49,191 nucleotides of DNA from Betaproteobacteria bacterium SCGC AG-212-J23 (GCA_001644455.1 LSTF01000002.1:1-49191), one strand, 5' to 3'; shown: positions 29,017-38,639, counted from the stretch's first letter. Numbers and translations are program-made. The notes: generated by a model not told the origin, from the sequence alone.

Positions 29017-30213
29017 ATGCGTGAATTTTCAAGGATTAAGCGACTCCCGCCGTACGTCTTCAACATCACCAACGAGCTGAAGATGAAGGCGCGCCGCGCC
29101 GGCGAGGACGTGATCGACCTGTCGATGGGCAACCCCGACGGGCCGACGCCGAAGCACATCGTCGACAAGCTGGTCGAGGCGAGCGAACGGCAGGACACGC
29201 ATGGCTACTCGGTGTCGAAGGGCATCCCGCGCCTGCGCAAGGCGATCTGCTCCTGGTACGCGCGCCGCTATGGCGTCGAGCTCGACGCGGACAGCGAAGC
29301 GATCGTCACCATCGGCTCGAAGGAGGGCCTCGCGCACCTGATGCTCGCCTGCCTCGAGCGAGGCGACACGGTGCTCGTGCCCAATCCGTCGTACCCGATC
29401 CACATCTACGGCGCGATCATCGCCGGCGCCGACATCCGCTCGGTGCGCATGACGCCCGGCGTCGACTTCTTCGTCGAGCTGGAGCGCGCCATTCGCGAGC
29501 TCACGCCCAAGCCGAAGATGCTGATCATGGGCTTCCCGTCGAACCCGACGGCGCAGTGCGTCGACCTGGCGTTCTTCGAAAGAGTCATCGCCATCGCGAA
29601 AGAGCACGACATCCTCGTGGTGCACGACCTCGCGTACGCCGACATCTGCTTCGACGACTATCGCGCGCCCTCGATCATGCAGGTGCCGGGCGCGCGCGAC
29701 GTGGCGGTCGAGTTCTTCACCATGTCGAAGAGCTACAACATGGCCGGCTGGCGCATCGGCTTCATGGTCGGCAACAAGGACCTGGTGCACGCGCTGGCGC
29801 GCATCAAGAGCTACCACGACTACGGCAGCTTCACGCCGATCCAGGTCGCGTCGATCGTCGCGCTGGAAGGCCCGCAGGAGTGCGTCGAGGAGATCCGCAA
29901 GACCTACGAGAAGCGGCGCAACGTCATGGTCAAGGGGTTGCACGAGATCGGCTGGATGGTCGAGGTGCCGAAGGCGTCGATGTACATCTGGGCGAAGATC
30001 CCCGACCTTTACGCGAAGGAAGGCTCGATCAAGTTCGCGCAGCGCCTCATCGAGCACGCGAAGATCGCGGTCGCGCCCGGCGTCGGCTTCGGCGACTACG
30101 GCGACGATCACGTGCGCATCGCTCTGATCGAGAACGAGCACCGCCTGCGCCAGGCCGTGCGCGGCATCAAGGACATGTTCAGAAAGGACGGCTTGCTCCG
30201 GGGAGCGGCGTGA
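29017..30213 (+). CDS. alaC: Alanine transaminase AlaC-type class I/II aminotransferase
   Basis: [39 protein letters not shown]; upstream of hom-thrC. Confidence 0.93.
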   Translation: MREFSRIKRLPPYVFNITNELKMKARRAGEDVIDLSMGNPDGPTPKHIVDKLVEASERQDTHGYSVSKGIPRLRKAICSWYARRYGVELDADSEAIVTIGSKEGLAHLMLACLERGDTVLVPNPSYPIHIYGAIIAGADIRSVRMTPGVDFFVELERAIRELTPKPKMLIMGFPSNPTAQCVDLAFFERVIAIAKEHDILVVHDLAYADICFDDYRAPSIMQVPGARDVAVEFFTMSKSYNMAGWRIGFMVGNKDLVHALARIKSYHDYGSFTPIQVASIVALEGPQECVEEIRKTYEKRRNVMVKGLHEIGWMVEVPKASMYIWAKIPDLYAKEGSIKFAQRLIEHAKIAVAPGVGFGDYGDDHVRIALIENEHRLRQAVRGIKDMFRKDGLLRGAA

Positions 30214-31517
30214 AACCGATCCGTGTAGGGCTGCTCGGCATCGGCACGGTCGGTGGCGGCACCTGGGACGTCCTGAACCGCAACGCCGACGAGATCCGCC
30301 GGCGCGCGGGCCGCGCGATCGAGATCACGCAGGTCGCCGACAAGGCGGTCGAAGTCGCTCGCAAGAAAGTCGGCCGCAAGGCGCTCGTGACGAGCGATGC
30401 CTTCGAGCTGGTCAGGGACAGGAATGTCGACATTGTCGTCGAGCTGATCGGCGGCTATACCGTCGCCAAGGATCTGGTGCTCGAGGCGATCCGGCGCGGC
30501 AAGCACGTCGTCACCGCCAACAAGGCGCTGCTCGCCACGCACGGCAACGAGATCTTCAAGGCGGCGCAGAAGAAGGGCGTCATGGTCGCCTTCGAGGCGT
30601 CGGTCGGCGGCGGCATCCCGATCATCAAGGCGCTGCGCGAGGGCTTGGCGGCGAACCGCATCGACTGGATCGCGGGCATCATCAACGGCACCTCGAACTT
30701 CATCCTCTCGGAGATGCGCGACAAGGGCATCAGCTTCGACGCGGCGCTGAAGGACGCGCAGAAGCGCGGCTACGCCGAGGCCGATCCGACCTTCGACGTC
30801 GAGGGCGTCGACGCTTCGCACAAGCTCACCATCCTCGCCGCGCTGGCGTTCGGCATCCCGATGCAGCAGAAAAAATGTTTTGTCGAAGGAATCAGGAAAT
30901 TGACGGCGGACGACATCCGTTATGCCGAGCAGCTCGGATACCGGATCAAGTTGCTGGGAATCACAAAAAGAAGAGAGCGGGGCATCGAGCTGCGCGTGCA
31001 TCCCACGCTGGTGCCGACCCGGCGCCTGATCGCCAACGTCGAGGGCGTGATGAACGGCATCCTCGTGAAAGGCGACGCGGTCGGACCGACGCTCTACTAC
31101 GGCGCGGGCGCCGGCGCGCAGCCGACCGCGAGCGCCGTGGTCGCCGACCTCATCGACGTGACGCGGCTCATCACCGCCGACCCCGAGCACCGCGTGCCGC
31201 ATCTCGCGTTCCAGCCCGACCAGCTCTCGGCGACGCCGATCCTCGGCATCGAGCAGGTGGAGACGTCCTACTATCTGCGCATGCGCGTGCAGGACAGGCC
31301 GGGCGTGCTGGCCGACGTGACGCGCATCCTGGCCGACTCGAGGATCTCGATCGAGGCCATGGTGCAGAAGGAACCGGGCAAGGAAAAGCGGGTCGACATC
31401 GTCATGCTCACGCACCAGGCGCTGGAGAAGAACGTCAACCAGGCGATCGCGAAGATCGAGAAGCTCTCGAGCGTGGTCGGCGAAGTGACCCGCATCCGGC
31501 TGGAAGAGCTGCTGTGA
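30210..31517 (+). CDS. hom: Homoserine dehydrogenase
   Basis: [22 protein letters not shown]..., [15 protein letters not shown]-terminal ACT domain. Confidence 0.96.
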   Translation: MKPIRVGLLGIGTVGGGTWDVLNRNADEIRRRAGRAIEITQVADKAVEVARKKVGRKALVTSDAFELVRDRNVDIVVELIGGYTVAKDLVLEAIRRGKHVVTANKALLATHGNEIFKAAQKKGVMVAFEASVGGGIPIIKALREGLAANRIDWIAGIINGTSNFILSEMRDKGISFDAALKDAQKRGYAEADPTFDVEGVDASHKLTILAALAFGIPMQQKKCFVEGIRKLTADDIRYAEQLGYRIKLLGITKRRERGIELRVHPTLVPTRRLIANVEGVMNGILVKGDAVGPTLYYGAGAGAQPTASAVVADLIDVTRLITADPEHRVPHLAFQPDQLSATPILGIEQVETSYYLRMRVQDRPGVLADVTRILADSRISIEAMVQKEPGKEKRVDIVMLTHQALEKNVNQAIAKIEKLSSVVGEVTRIRLEELL

Positions 31518-31675
31518 GGCTGCTTTTTCTGCTGCTGGTCAGCACTTCGCTGGCGGCGCAGGAGGCGAAGCCCAAGCCGGCGCCGAAGAAGCCCGCCGTG
31601 CAGAAGGCGCATGCCAGGGCGACGCCGGAGCAGGTGCGCAAGTTCAACCAGCTGGAAAAGAAACAGAAAAAGTAG
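31514..31675 (+). CDS. Small Lys-rich secreted protein (53 aa)
   Basis: GTG 31514 overlaps hom stop; [53 protein letters not shown]. Confidence 0.6.
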   Translation: MRLLFLLLVSTSLAAQEAKPKPAPKKPAVQKAHARATPEQVRKFNQLEKKQKK

Positions 31676-31676
31676 C

Positions 31677-33020
31677 GTGCAATACGTTTCCACTCGCGGC
31701 CGCGCCACGGCGCGACGCTTCAGCGAAATCCTGCTCGAGGGCATGGCAACGGATGGCGGCCTGTATGTGCCTGCCGAAATCCCGAAGGTGGAAATTCATT
31801 CCTTGAGAAGGCTCTCCTACCCGGAGCTCGCCTTCGAGATCCTGTCGCGCTTCATGGACGACGTGCCGGCGCTGCGGCGCATCGTCTTCGATACCTACAC
31901 CGCGCAGGCCTTCGGCAGCGAGGAGGTGACGCCGCTGCGCACCCTGGAGCCGGGGCTGCACCTGCTCGGCCTGTCGAACGGTCCGACGCTGGCCTTCAAG
32001 GACGTGGCGCTGCAGCTCCTCGGTCGATTGTTCGAAACCAGCGGGAAAAAGCTCAACGTGCTCGGCGCCACCTCCGGCGACACGGGTTCCGCAGCCGAAT
32101 ACGCCCTGCGCGGGCGCTCGGGAATCAAGGTCTTCATGCTCTCGCCGCACGAACGGATGAGCCCGTTCCAGCGCGCGCAGATGTATTCGTTGCAGGACTC
32201 GAACATCCACAACCTGGCGGTGCGCGGCGTGTTCGACGACTGCCAGGACCTGGTGAAGCTGGTGAACGCCGACCGCGAGTTCAAGGCGCGCCATTCGATC
32301 GGCGCGGTGAATTCGATCAACTGGGCGCGGATCGCGGCGCAGGTGGTGTACTACTTCAAGGGCTACTTCGCGGCGACGCGCGACGATTCGGAGCAGGTTT
32401 CGTTCGCCGTGCCGACCGGCAACTTCGGCAACATCTACGCCGGCTTCGTCGCGCGCCGCATGGGCCTGCCGATCAAGCGGCTGGTGCTCGCCACCAACGA
32501 GAACGACGTGCTCGACGAGTATTTCCGCACCGGCCGCTATCGCGTGCGCCGCGCGGTGACCGAGACTTCCAGCCCCTCGATGGACATCTCCAAGGCGTCG
32601 AACTTCGAGCGCTACGTCTGCGCGCGGGTTGGCTCGGCGAAAGTGGCCGAGCTCTGGCGCAAGCTGGACGAGACCGGCGAGTTCACCCTCCCGCCCGGCG
32701 AGGAGTTCGTCTCGGGGCGCAGCACGCATGCCGACCGTCTCGCCACCATCCGCTGGATGTATTCGCAGTACGGCGTGGTGATCGATCCGCATACCGCCGA
32801 CGGCGTCAAGGTCGGCCTGCAGCACGCGCGCTCGGGAGAATCGCTGGTTTGCCTGGAGACCGCGGCGCCGGCGAAATTCTCCGCCACCATCCGCGAGGCG
32901 CTCGGCCGCGATCCGGAGCGGCCGAGCGGCTTCGAGAACCTGGAAAGCCTGCCGCAGCGCTGCACCGTCATCGACAAGGATGCCGCGGCGCTGAAGCGCT
33001 TCATCGAGAGCCATGCCTGA
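31677..33020 (+). CDS. thrC: Threonine synthase
   Basis: GTG 31677; MQYVSTRGRATARRFSEILLEGMATDGGLYVP..., LGATSGDTGSAAEYA. Confidence 0.95.
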   Translation: MQYVSTRGRATARRFSEILLEGMATDGGLYVPAEIPKVEIHSLRRLSYPELAFEILSRFMDDVPALRRIVFDTYTAQAFGSEEVTPLRTLEPGLHLLGLSNGPTLAFKDVALQLLGRLFETSGKKLNVLGATSGDTGSAAEYALRGRSGIKVFMLSPHERMSPFQRAQMYSLQDSNIHNLAVRGVFDDCQDLVKLVNADREFKARHSIGAVNSINWARIAAQVVYYFKGYFAATRDDSEQVSFAVPTGNFGNIYAGFVARRMGLPIKRLVLATNENDVLDEYFRTGRYRVRRAVTETSSPSMDISKASNFERYVCARVGSAKVAELWRKLDETGEFTLPPGEEFVSGRSTHADRLATIRWMYSQYGVVIDPHTADGVKVGLQHARSGESLVCLETAAPAKFSATIREALGRDPERPSGFENLESLPQRCTVIDKDAAALKRFIESHA

Positions 33021-33387
33021 GGCCGAGAAGAACGTGCTCGGCGGCGAGCTGCGCGCCTGCAGCTATGCGCCGCTTACCGGCTACTTCCGCGACGGCTGCT
33101 GCGCGACCCACGACCAGGACGGCGTCGCGCACCTCGTCTGCGTGCAGGTGACCGACGCCTTCCTCGAATTCAGCGTCGCCAAGGGCAACGACCTCGTCAC
33201 GCCGCGCCCGGAGATGCGCTTCCGCGGCCTGAAGCACGGCGACCGCTGGTGCCTGCACGTGCTGCGCTGGGTCGAGGCCTGGGAGGCGGGCAAGGCGCCG
33301 CGCGTCATCCTCGAGGCGACGCACGAGAACGTGCTGCAGTACGCGCCGCTTTCGGCGCTGAAGCGCTACGCGGACGACCTGAACTAG
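33013..33387 (+). CDS. DUF2237 family protein
   Basis: KNVLGGELRACSYAPLTGYFRDGCCATHDQDGVAHLVCVQVTDAFLEFSVAKGNDLVTP. Confidence 0.85.
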   Translation: MPEAEKNVLGGELRACSYAPLTGYFRDGCCATHDQDGVAHLVCVQVTDAFLEFSVAKGNDLVTPRPEMRFRGLKHGDRWCLHVLRWVEAWEAGKAPRVILEATHENVLQYAPLSALKRYADDLN

Positions 33388-33389
33388 CC

Positions 33390-33794
33390 GTGTTCAAGCG
33401 CATCGACCACATCGAGCTCCTGACCGCCTCGCCCGAGCGCATCGTCGAGTTCTACACCGGCATCCTCGGCTTCCACGAGCGGGAGCGCTTGCGAATCCCG
33501 GGGACGCCTTCCGGCCCGCTCGACCTCGTCTACCTCGAGCTCGGTGGTACGACGCTCGAAGTCATGTGCTACCCCGAAGCGAAGCCGCCGATCCCCGCTC
33601 GCGCAGCCGAGCAGCATCTCGGCTGGCAATGCCTGGCGCTCGAAGTGGAGGACATGGATCTGGCCGTCAGCGCGCTCGAAGCGAAGGGCGTGAAGCTTGC
33701 CTGGGGTCCCATGAAGCGGCCGGACTACGCGCGCGCCGAGATCCGCGACCCGGACGGGAACCCGATCGAGCTCAGGCAGTGGACCCGACGCTGA
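33390..33794 (+). CDS. VOC/glyoxalase family protein
   Basis: FKRIDHIELLTASPERIVEFYTGILGFHERERLRIPG...RAEIRDPDGNPIELRQW. Confidence 0.88.
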   Translation: MFKRIDHIELLTASPERIVEFYTGILGFHERERLRIPGTPSGPLDLVYLELGGTTLEVMCYPEAKPPIPARAAEQHLGWQCLALEVEDMDLAVSALEAKGVKLAWGPMKRPDYARAEIRDPDGNPIELRQWTRR

Positions 33795-34677
33795 GCAGGA
33801 TCGCGAAGACGAGGCCCAGCTTGGCGGTCGACGCGAGCGCGCCGTTCAGCCACGCGCCGGAAGGTGTCCGCCGGACGCGGAGATAAAGCCGCACGGCCCA
33901 AGGCAGGAGGAGCAGGGGCGCGAGAAGTCCAACCCGGGCTTCGTGCTGGGCGAGAGCCAGGACCAGCGCAAAGGGCGTGAGCAGAAGGAACGCATACTCG
34001 ATCAACGTGAACCGCACCCCGCAGCGCACCGCGAGGGTGTTCTTGCCGATGCGCCGGTCGGAATCGATGTCGCGCAGGTTGTTGACCACCAGCACCGCGG
34101 CGGCGAGCGCGCCCAGCGCCGCGCCGGCGAGAAGCGCGGTGGCGCTGATCGTGCCGGCGTGCAGGTAGTACATGCCGCCGACCGCCACCAGCCCGAAGAA
34201 GAGGATGACGAAAGCCTCGCCCCAGCCGGAGTAGGCGACCGGGCGGGGACCGGCGGTGTAGACCGCTCCGGCGAGCACCGACGCCAGGCCGATGGCGACG
34301 ATCGGCCAGCCGCCTTGCACCACCAGGTAGGCGCCCGGGATGAAGGCGAGCGCAAAGCACAGCACGACCGCCCCCTGGACGTGGGAAGCCGTCAGCCAGC
34401 CCTCGGTCGTGGCGCGCGGCGGGCCGATCCGGCCGCTGCCGTCCGCGCCGCGACGGAAATCGCCGACGTCGTTTTGCAGGTTGGTCCCGGCATGGATCAG
34501 CACCGAGGCGATGAGCGCTGCCAGCGCCAATTCGAGGCGGGCGCTATGGCCGTCCAGAACCGCGAGGCTGGTGCCCGCAAGAATCGGGGCCAGGGAAATG
34601 GTGAATGACCAGGGACGCAGTGCCAGGCACCAGGCGAGAACTCGTCCGGGGGCTCGGGGCGCCGCGAGTGCGGTCAT
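33772..34677 (-). CDS. menA: UbiA-superfamily prenyltransferase, MenA-like
   Basis: ALRPWSFTISLAPILAGTSLA...HAGTNLQNDVGDFRRGADGSGR, NNLRDIDSDRRIGKNTLAVR; ATG at 34677 chosen (ORF open to TTG 34728). Confidence 0.78.
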   Translation of the reverse strand: MTALAAPRAPGRVLAWCLALRPWSFTISLAPILAGTSLAVLDGHSARLELALAALIASVLIHAGTNLQNDVGDFRRGADGSGRIGPPRATTEGWLTASHVQGAVVLCFALAFIPGAYLVVQGGWPIVAIGLASVLAGAVYTAGPRPVAYSGWGEAFVILFFGLVAVGGMYYLHAGTISATALLAGAALGALAAAVLVVNNLRDIDSDRRIGKNTLAVRCGVRFTLIEYAFLLLTPFALVLALAQHEARVGLLAPLLLLPWAVRLYLRVRRTPSGAWLNGALASTAKLGLVFAILLSVGSTA

Positions 34678-34777
34678 GGCTCGCATTGTCCGCGCCGGTT
34701 CGTCCACGCACATAAGACTTTGGTCCAATACCTCCTCGCCCGGGTTTGTTGTCTAGTAGCGGAAACTCGGAGGGACG

Positions 34778-35065
34778 ATGAAACGAATCATGGCTTTAGT
34801 AGCGATTGCGGCGCTGGCAATTCCGTTCGGCGTTCAGGCTCAGGACGCCAAGGCCGGCGAGGGCGTGATCAAGGCAAGCGGCTGCCTGAAGTGCCACTCC
34901 GTGTCCGCCGACAAGGACGGCCCGTCCTACAAGAGCGTGGCGGCGAAGTACAAGGGTCAGGCCGACGCGCAAGCGAAGCTGGAGAAGTTCGTCTCCGGGC
35001 ACCACGGCGGCCCGAAGCCCAAGGACAAGGCGAAGGACGCGGTCGCCTTCATTCTCTCGCGCTGA
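34778..35065 (+). CDS. Periplasmic monoheme c-type cytochrome (MtoD-like position)
   Basis: Signal peptide MKRIMALVAIAALAIPFGVQA; one CxxCH (CLKCH); first gene of cytochrome cluster. Confidence 0.9.
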   Translation: MKRIMALVAIAALAIPFGVQAQDAKAGEGVIKASGCLKCHSVSADKDGPSYKSVAAKYKGQADAQAKLEKFVSGHHGGPKPKDKAKDAVAFILSR

Positions 35066-35074
35066 GATCGCAGC

Positions 35075-35659
35075 ATGCGCTGGTGGGCTAGCCTTCGCCA
35101 GGCCTACCCGAACCGCTCGGGACTGACGATCGCCATTGCGGCGCTGGTCGTGATGGTCGTGGTCGGCGGCGGGATCACCGTCGCCGCCGCGGTCACGGTG
35201 CACATGACCAGCACCGAGGAGTTCTGCAGCAGCTGCCACACCAACGACGCGGCCGCCGAGTTCAAGGACACGATCCACGACAAGAACCGCACCGGCGTGC
35301 GCGCCACGTGCGCCGACTGCCATCTGCCCAAGGAACTGGTACCGATGATGATCCGCAAGGTGAAGGCGGCGAAGGAAGTCTGGGGCCACTTCACCGGCGT
35401 GATCGACACCAAGGAGAAGTTTGACAAGCACCGCTACGAGATGGCGGTGAGCGAGTGGAAGCGGATGAAGGGCAACAACTCCCAGGAATGCCGCAACTGC
35501 CACGACCTCGCGAAAGCCCTCGAGAAGCAGAGCGAAACCGCGCGGGCCCGGCACACCAAGGTGCTGGCCGAGCGCACCGACTGCATCGACTGCCACTTCG
35601 GGATCGCCCACACCGAACCCGACGGGCCAGGGCCGAAGGAGATCAAGGTCTCCCGATGA
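35075..35659 (+). CDS. NapC/NirT/CymA-family tetraheme cytochrome c (quinol dehydrogenase)
   Basis: N-terminal TM helix; four CxxCH (CSSCH, CADCH, CRNCH, CIDCH). Confidence 0.94.
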   Translation: MRWWASLRQAYPNRSGLTIAIAALVVMVVVGGGITVAAAVTVHMTSTEEFCSSCHTNDAAAEFKDTIHDKNRTGVRATCADCHLPKELVPMMIRKVKAAKEVWGHFTGVIDTKEKFDKHRYEMAVSEWKRMKGNNSQECRNCHDLAKALEKQSETARARHTKVLAERTDCIDCHFGIAHTEPDGPGPKEIKVSR

Positions 35660-36588
35660 GGATCGCTGCCGCGTTCCTCGCTGCAACGTTCTCTGTAATC
35701 GCCGTGGCGCAGGACAAGCCCGCCCCGGCCAAGGACCTGGTCCTGAACGGCGATGCGAAATGCACGCGCTGTCACGACGAGAACGACAGCTTTCCCGTGC
35801 TTGCGATCGGCAAGACCAAGCACGGCACGCGCGCCGATCCGCGCACGCCGACCTGCACCAGCTGCCACGGCGCGAGCGAAGCGCACATGAACAAGCCGGC
35901 GAGCGGCGCGCGGCCCAAGCCGGACGTGATGTTCACCAAGACCTCGCCGACCTCGCCCGAGGCGAAGAACCAGGCCTGTCTCACCTGTCACCAGGGCGGC
36001 AAGCGCACCCACTGGCAAATGAGCATGCACGCCAGTCGCGACGTGGCGTGCAGCTCGTGCCACGTGGTGCACGCGCAGCGCGACCCGGCGCGCGACAAGC
36101 TCGAGCAGGCGAACGTCTGCTTCGCCTGCCACAAGCAGCAGCGCGCCGAGATCCGCCGCCAGTCGCGCCACCCGACGCTCGAGGGCAAGGTGATCTGCTC
36201 CGACTGCCACAACCCGCACGGCGCCGCCGGCGAGAAGATGCTGGTGCGCGACAGCGTCAACGACACCTGCTACACGTGCCACATGGAGAAGCGCGGGCCG
36301 TTCGTCCGCACTCACCAGCCGGTGCAGGAGAACTGCGCGCTGTGCCACAACCCGCACGGCTCGGTGAACGACAACCTGCTCAAGGTGCGCGCGCCGTTCC
36401 TCTGCCAGACCTGCCACGAGCCGACCAGCCACCGCGGCGGCGTCGCCGGCATCACCGGCGGCTCGAACAGCTCGACCTCGAGCGGCATCGGCATCACGCT
36501 CGCCCGCGCGTGCCTGAACTGCCACACCAACATCCACGGCACCAACAACCCGAAGGATGCCACCAATGAGCGCACGTTCAGGCGTTGA
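35656..36588 (+). CDS. DmsE/MtrA/MtoA-family periplasmic decaheme cytochrome c
   Basis: Signal peptide; ten CxxCH (CTRCH, CTSCH, CLTCH, CSSCH, CFACH, CSDCH, CYTCH, CALCH, CQTCH, CLNCH). Confidence 0.95.
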   Translation: MRIAAAFLAATFSVIAVAQDKPAPAKDLVLNGDAKCTRCHDENDSFPVLAIGKTKHGTRADPRTPTCTSCHGASEAHMNKPASGARPKPDVMFTKTSPTSPEAKNQACLTCHQGGKRTHWQMSMHASRDVACSSCHVVHAQRDPARDKLEQANVCFACHKQQRAEIRRQSRHPTLEGKVICSDCHNPHGAAGEKMLVRDSVNDTCYTCHMEKRGPFVRTHQPVQENCALCHNPHGSVNDNLLKVRAPFLCQTCHEPTSHRGGVAGITGGSNSSTSSGIGITLARACLNCHTNIHGTNNPKDATNERTFRR

Positions 36589-38602
36589 GCTCCGCCTGAC
36601 CGCGGTCGCTGCGGCGATGCTCGCGGCCGGTGCGGTCTGGGCGGACGAGCGCGACGACGAGATCAAGAAGCAGACCACGCCCGAGAGCACGGTCGAGGCC
36701 GGCGTCGGCTTCGTCAGCGGCGGCAACACGCGCTTCGGCCAGTACAACGGCATGACCAAGGAGCGCGGCTATTTGCTGCTCGACGGCCAGTACGTGCGGC
36801 GCGACGACGCGACCGGCACCTGGCTCGGCATCACCGGCCGCAACCTCGGTCTCGAGGATCGCGAGCTGCGCCTCGAGCAGAGCAAACAGGGCGACTGGGG
36901 CTATTTCATCGATTTCAGCCAGACGCCGCGCTACAGCCCGTACACCGCGGTCACCGGCCTGACCGGCTATGACAGCACCACGCAGACGGTCAACGGCCAG
37001 GCGCCGACCACGCTCGAGCTGAAGACCGAGCGCAGCGCGCTTGCCGCCGGCGTGAACAAGTGGATCAGCTCGCGCTGGGACGTGAATTTCAGCGCGCGCG
37101 AGGAACGCAAGACCGGTCGCCGCCTGTTCGGCCGCACCGGCACCGACTTCCTCGTCGATCCGATCGACTACCGCACCCAGCTCTACGAGGCGAGCGTCGG
37201 CTACCGGGGCGAGCAGGCGCAATTCACCGGCGGTTACTACGGCACCAACTTCGTCAACTACAACAGCCGCATCGACGTCATCGGCGGCACCGGCACCGGT
37301 TTCTCGCCGATCGCGCTGCCGCCGGCGAACGAGTCGCACCAGGCCTACCTCGGCGGCGGCTACAACTTCTCGCAGACCACGCGCGGCACCTACAAGTTCG
37401 CATACCAGCACCAGACGCAGAGCGACAACTTCATCGATGTCAGCACCACGGGGCGCAGCAACCTCGGCGGCGTCATCGACACCAAGTTCGGCCAGCTCGG
37501 GCTGTCGGCGCGGCCGATGGCTGGCCTCTCGCTGGTCGCCGACCTGAAGCGCGAGAACCGCGACGATAAGACGCCGATCGTCGATTACTTCAACGTCTCG
37601 ACCACCAATACCGCGACCGGCGTCAACGAGCCGCGCAGCATCCACTCGACGATCGGCAAGCTCGAAGGGACTTACCAGCTCCCGGCGCAGTTCCGCGTCA
37701 CCGCCGGATTCGACTTCGAGGAGAAGAAGCGCAACACCTCGGACGTCTACATCGTCAGCTACCGCGAGAAGACCGAGGAGCGCACCATGCGCGTCGAGCT
37801 GCGCCGCTCGATCTCCGAGACGCTCAACGGCTCGATCGGCTACGCGCACAGCCGCCGCACCGGCTCCGACTGGCAGAACACGACGACCACCACTCCCGGC
37901 CAGCTCGGCAGCAACCTGGTGCAGCCGTTCTATCTCGCCGATCGGGATCGCGACAAGCTGAAGCTCACCGCCGGCTGGACGCCGCTCGACCAGCTCGACC
38001 TGCAGTTCCGGGCGGAGGGGTCGAAGGACGACTACGGCGGGCGCACCCTCGGCATGCAGGACGGCAGCGCCAGGCTGTTCGCGCTCGACGCCGCCTATCG
38101 CTTCGCCGAGACCTGGCAGGTCTCGGCCTGGCTGTCGCGCGACGACAGCAAGGCGAACCTGCTCTCCTGCTCGAGCGCGGCGTCGAACAATAACGGCGAC
38201 ATCGGGGCCTGCCCGAACACCGCGGCGAGTCCGATCTGGAGCGCCAACCTGCGCAACGTCGGCAACGCGATCGGCATCGGCGTGAAGGGCAAGGCGACCG
38301 CCCAGCTCGAGGTCGGCGCCGAGTTCAACCTGTCCAGCGACCGCGCCGAGTTCCGCAACGGGCCGGCGCCCGCGGGCGTCACGCCGCCGCCCGACGTGAC
38401 CTACACTCGCAGCGTCACCAAGCTGAGTGCGAAATACGCGCTGCAGAAGAACACCGGCGTGCGGCTGCAGTACATCCACGACCGCTTCAGCACCAACGAT
38501 TGGACCTGGGAGAATTGGACCTACTCCGACGGCACGCGCATCCTGCCGAACGCGCAGCAGAGGGTCGACTTCCTCGGGGCGTCCTACTACCTGAACTTCT
38601 AG
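36566..38602 (+). CDS. MtrB/PioB/MtoB-family decaheme-associated outer membrane porin
   Basis: Signal peptide; VEAGVGFVSGGNTRFGQYNGMTKERGYLLLDGQYVRRDDATGTWLGITGRNLGLEDREL; amphipathic beta-strand pattern; ends YYLNF. Confidence 0.93.
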   Translation: MSARSGVELRLTAVAAAMLAAGAVWADERDDEIKKQTTPESTVEAGVGFVSGGNTRFGQYNGMTKERGYLLLDGQYVRRDDATGTWLGITGRNLGLEDRELRLEQSKQGDWGYFIDFSQTPRYSPYTAVTGLTGYDSTTQTVNGQAPTTLELKTERSALAAGVNKWISSRWDVNFSAREERKTGRRLFGRTGTDFLVDPIDYRTQLYEASVGYRGEQAQFTGGYYGTNFVNYNSRIDVIGGTGTGFSPIALPPANESHQAYLGGGYNFSQTTRGTYKFAYQHQTQSDNFIDVSTTGRSNLGGVIDTKFGQLGLSARPMAGLSLVADLKRENRDDKTPIVDYFNVSTTNTATGVNEPRSIHSTIGKLEGTYQLPAQFRVTAGFDFEEKKRNTSDVYIVSYREKTEERTMRVELRRSISETLNGSIGYAHSRRTGSDWQNTTTTTPGQLGSNLVQPFYLADRDRDKLKLTAGWTPLDQLDLQFRAEGSKDDYGGRTLGMQDGSARLFALDAAYRFAETWQVSAWLSRDDSKANLLSCSSAASNNNGDIGACPNTAASPIWSANLRNVGNAIGIGVKGKATAQLEVGAEFNLSSDRAEFRNGPAPAGVTPPPDVTYTRSVTKLSAKYALQKNTGVRLQYIHDRFSTNDWTWENWTYSDGTRILPNAQQRVDFLGASYYLNF

Positions 38603-38618
38603 CGGCCGGCCCGGCCGC
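38602..38618 (+). terminator. GC-rich hairpin between mtoB-like gene and ccmA (possible attenuator/weak terminator)
   Basis: GCGGCCG-GCC-CGGCCGC followed by GCGTTT; no long U tract. Confidence 0.35.
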
Positions 38619-38639
38619 GCGTTTCTGCAACAATGCGGC

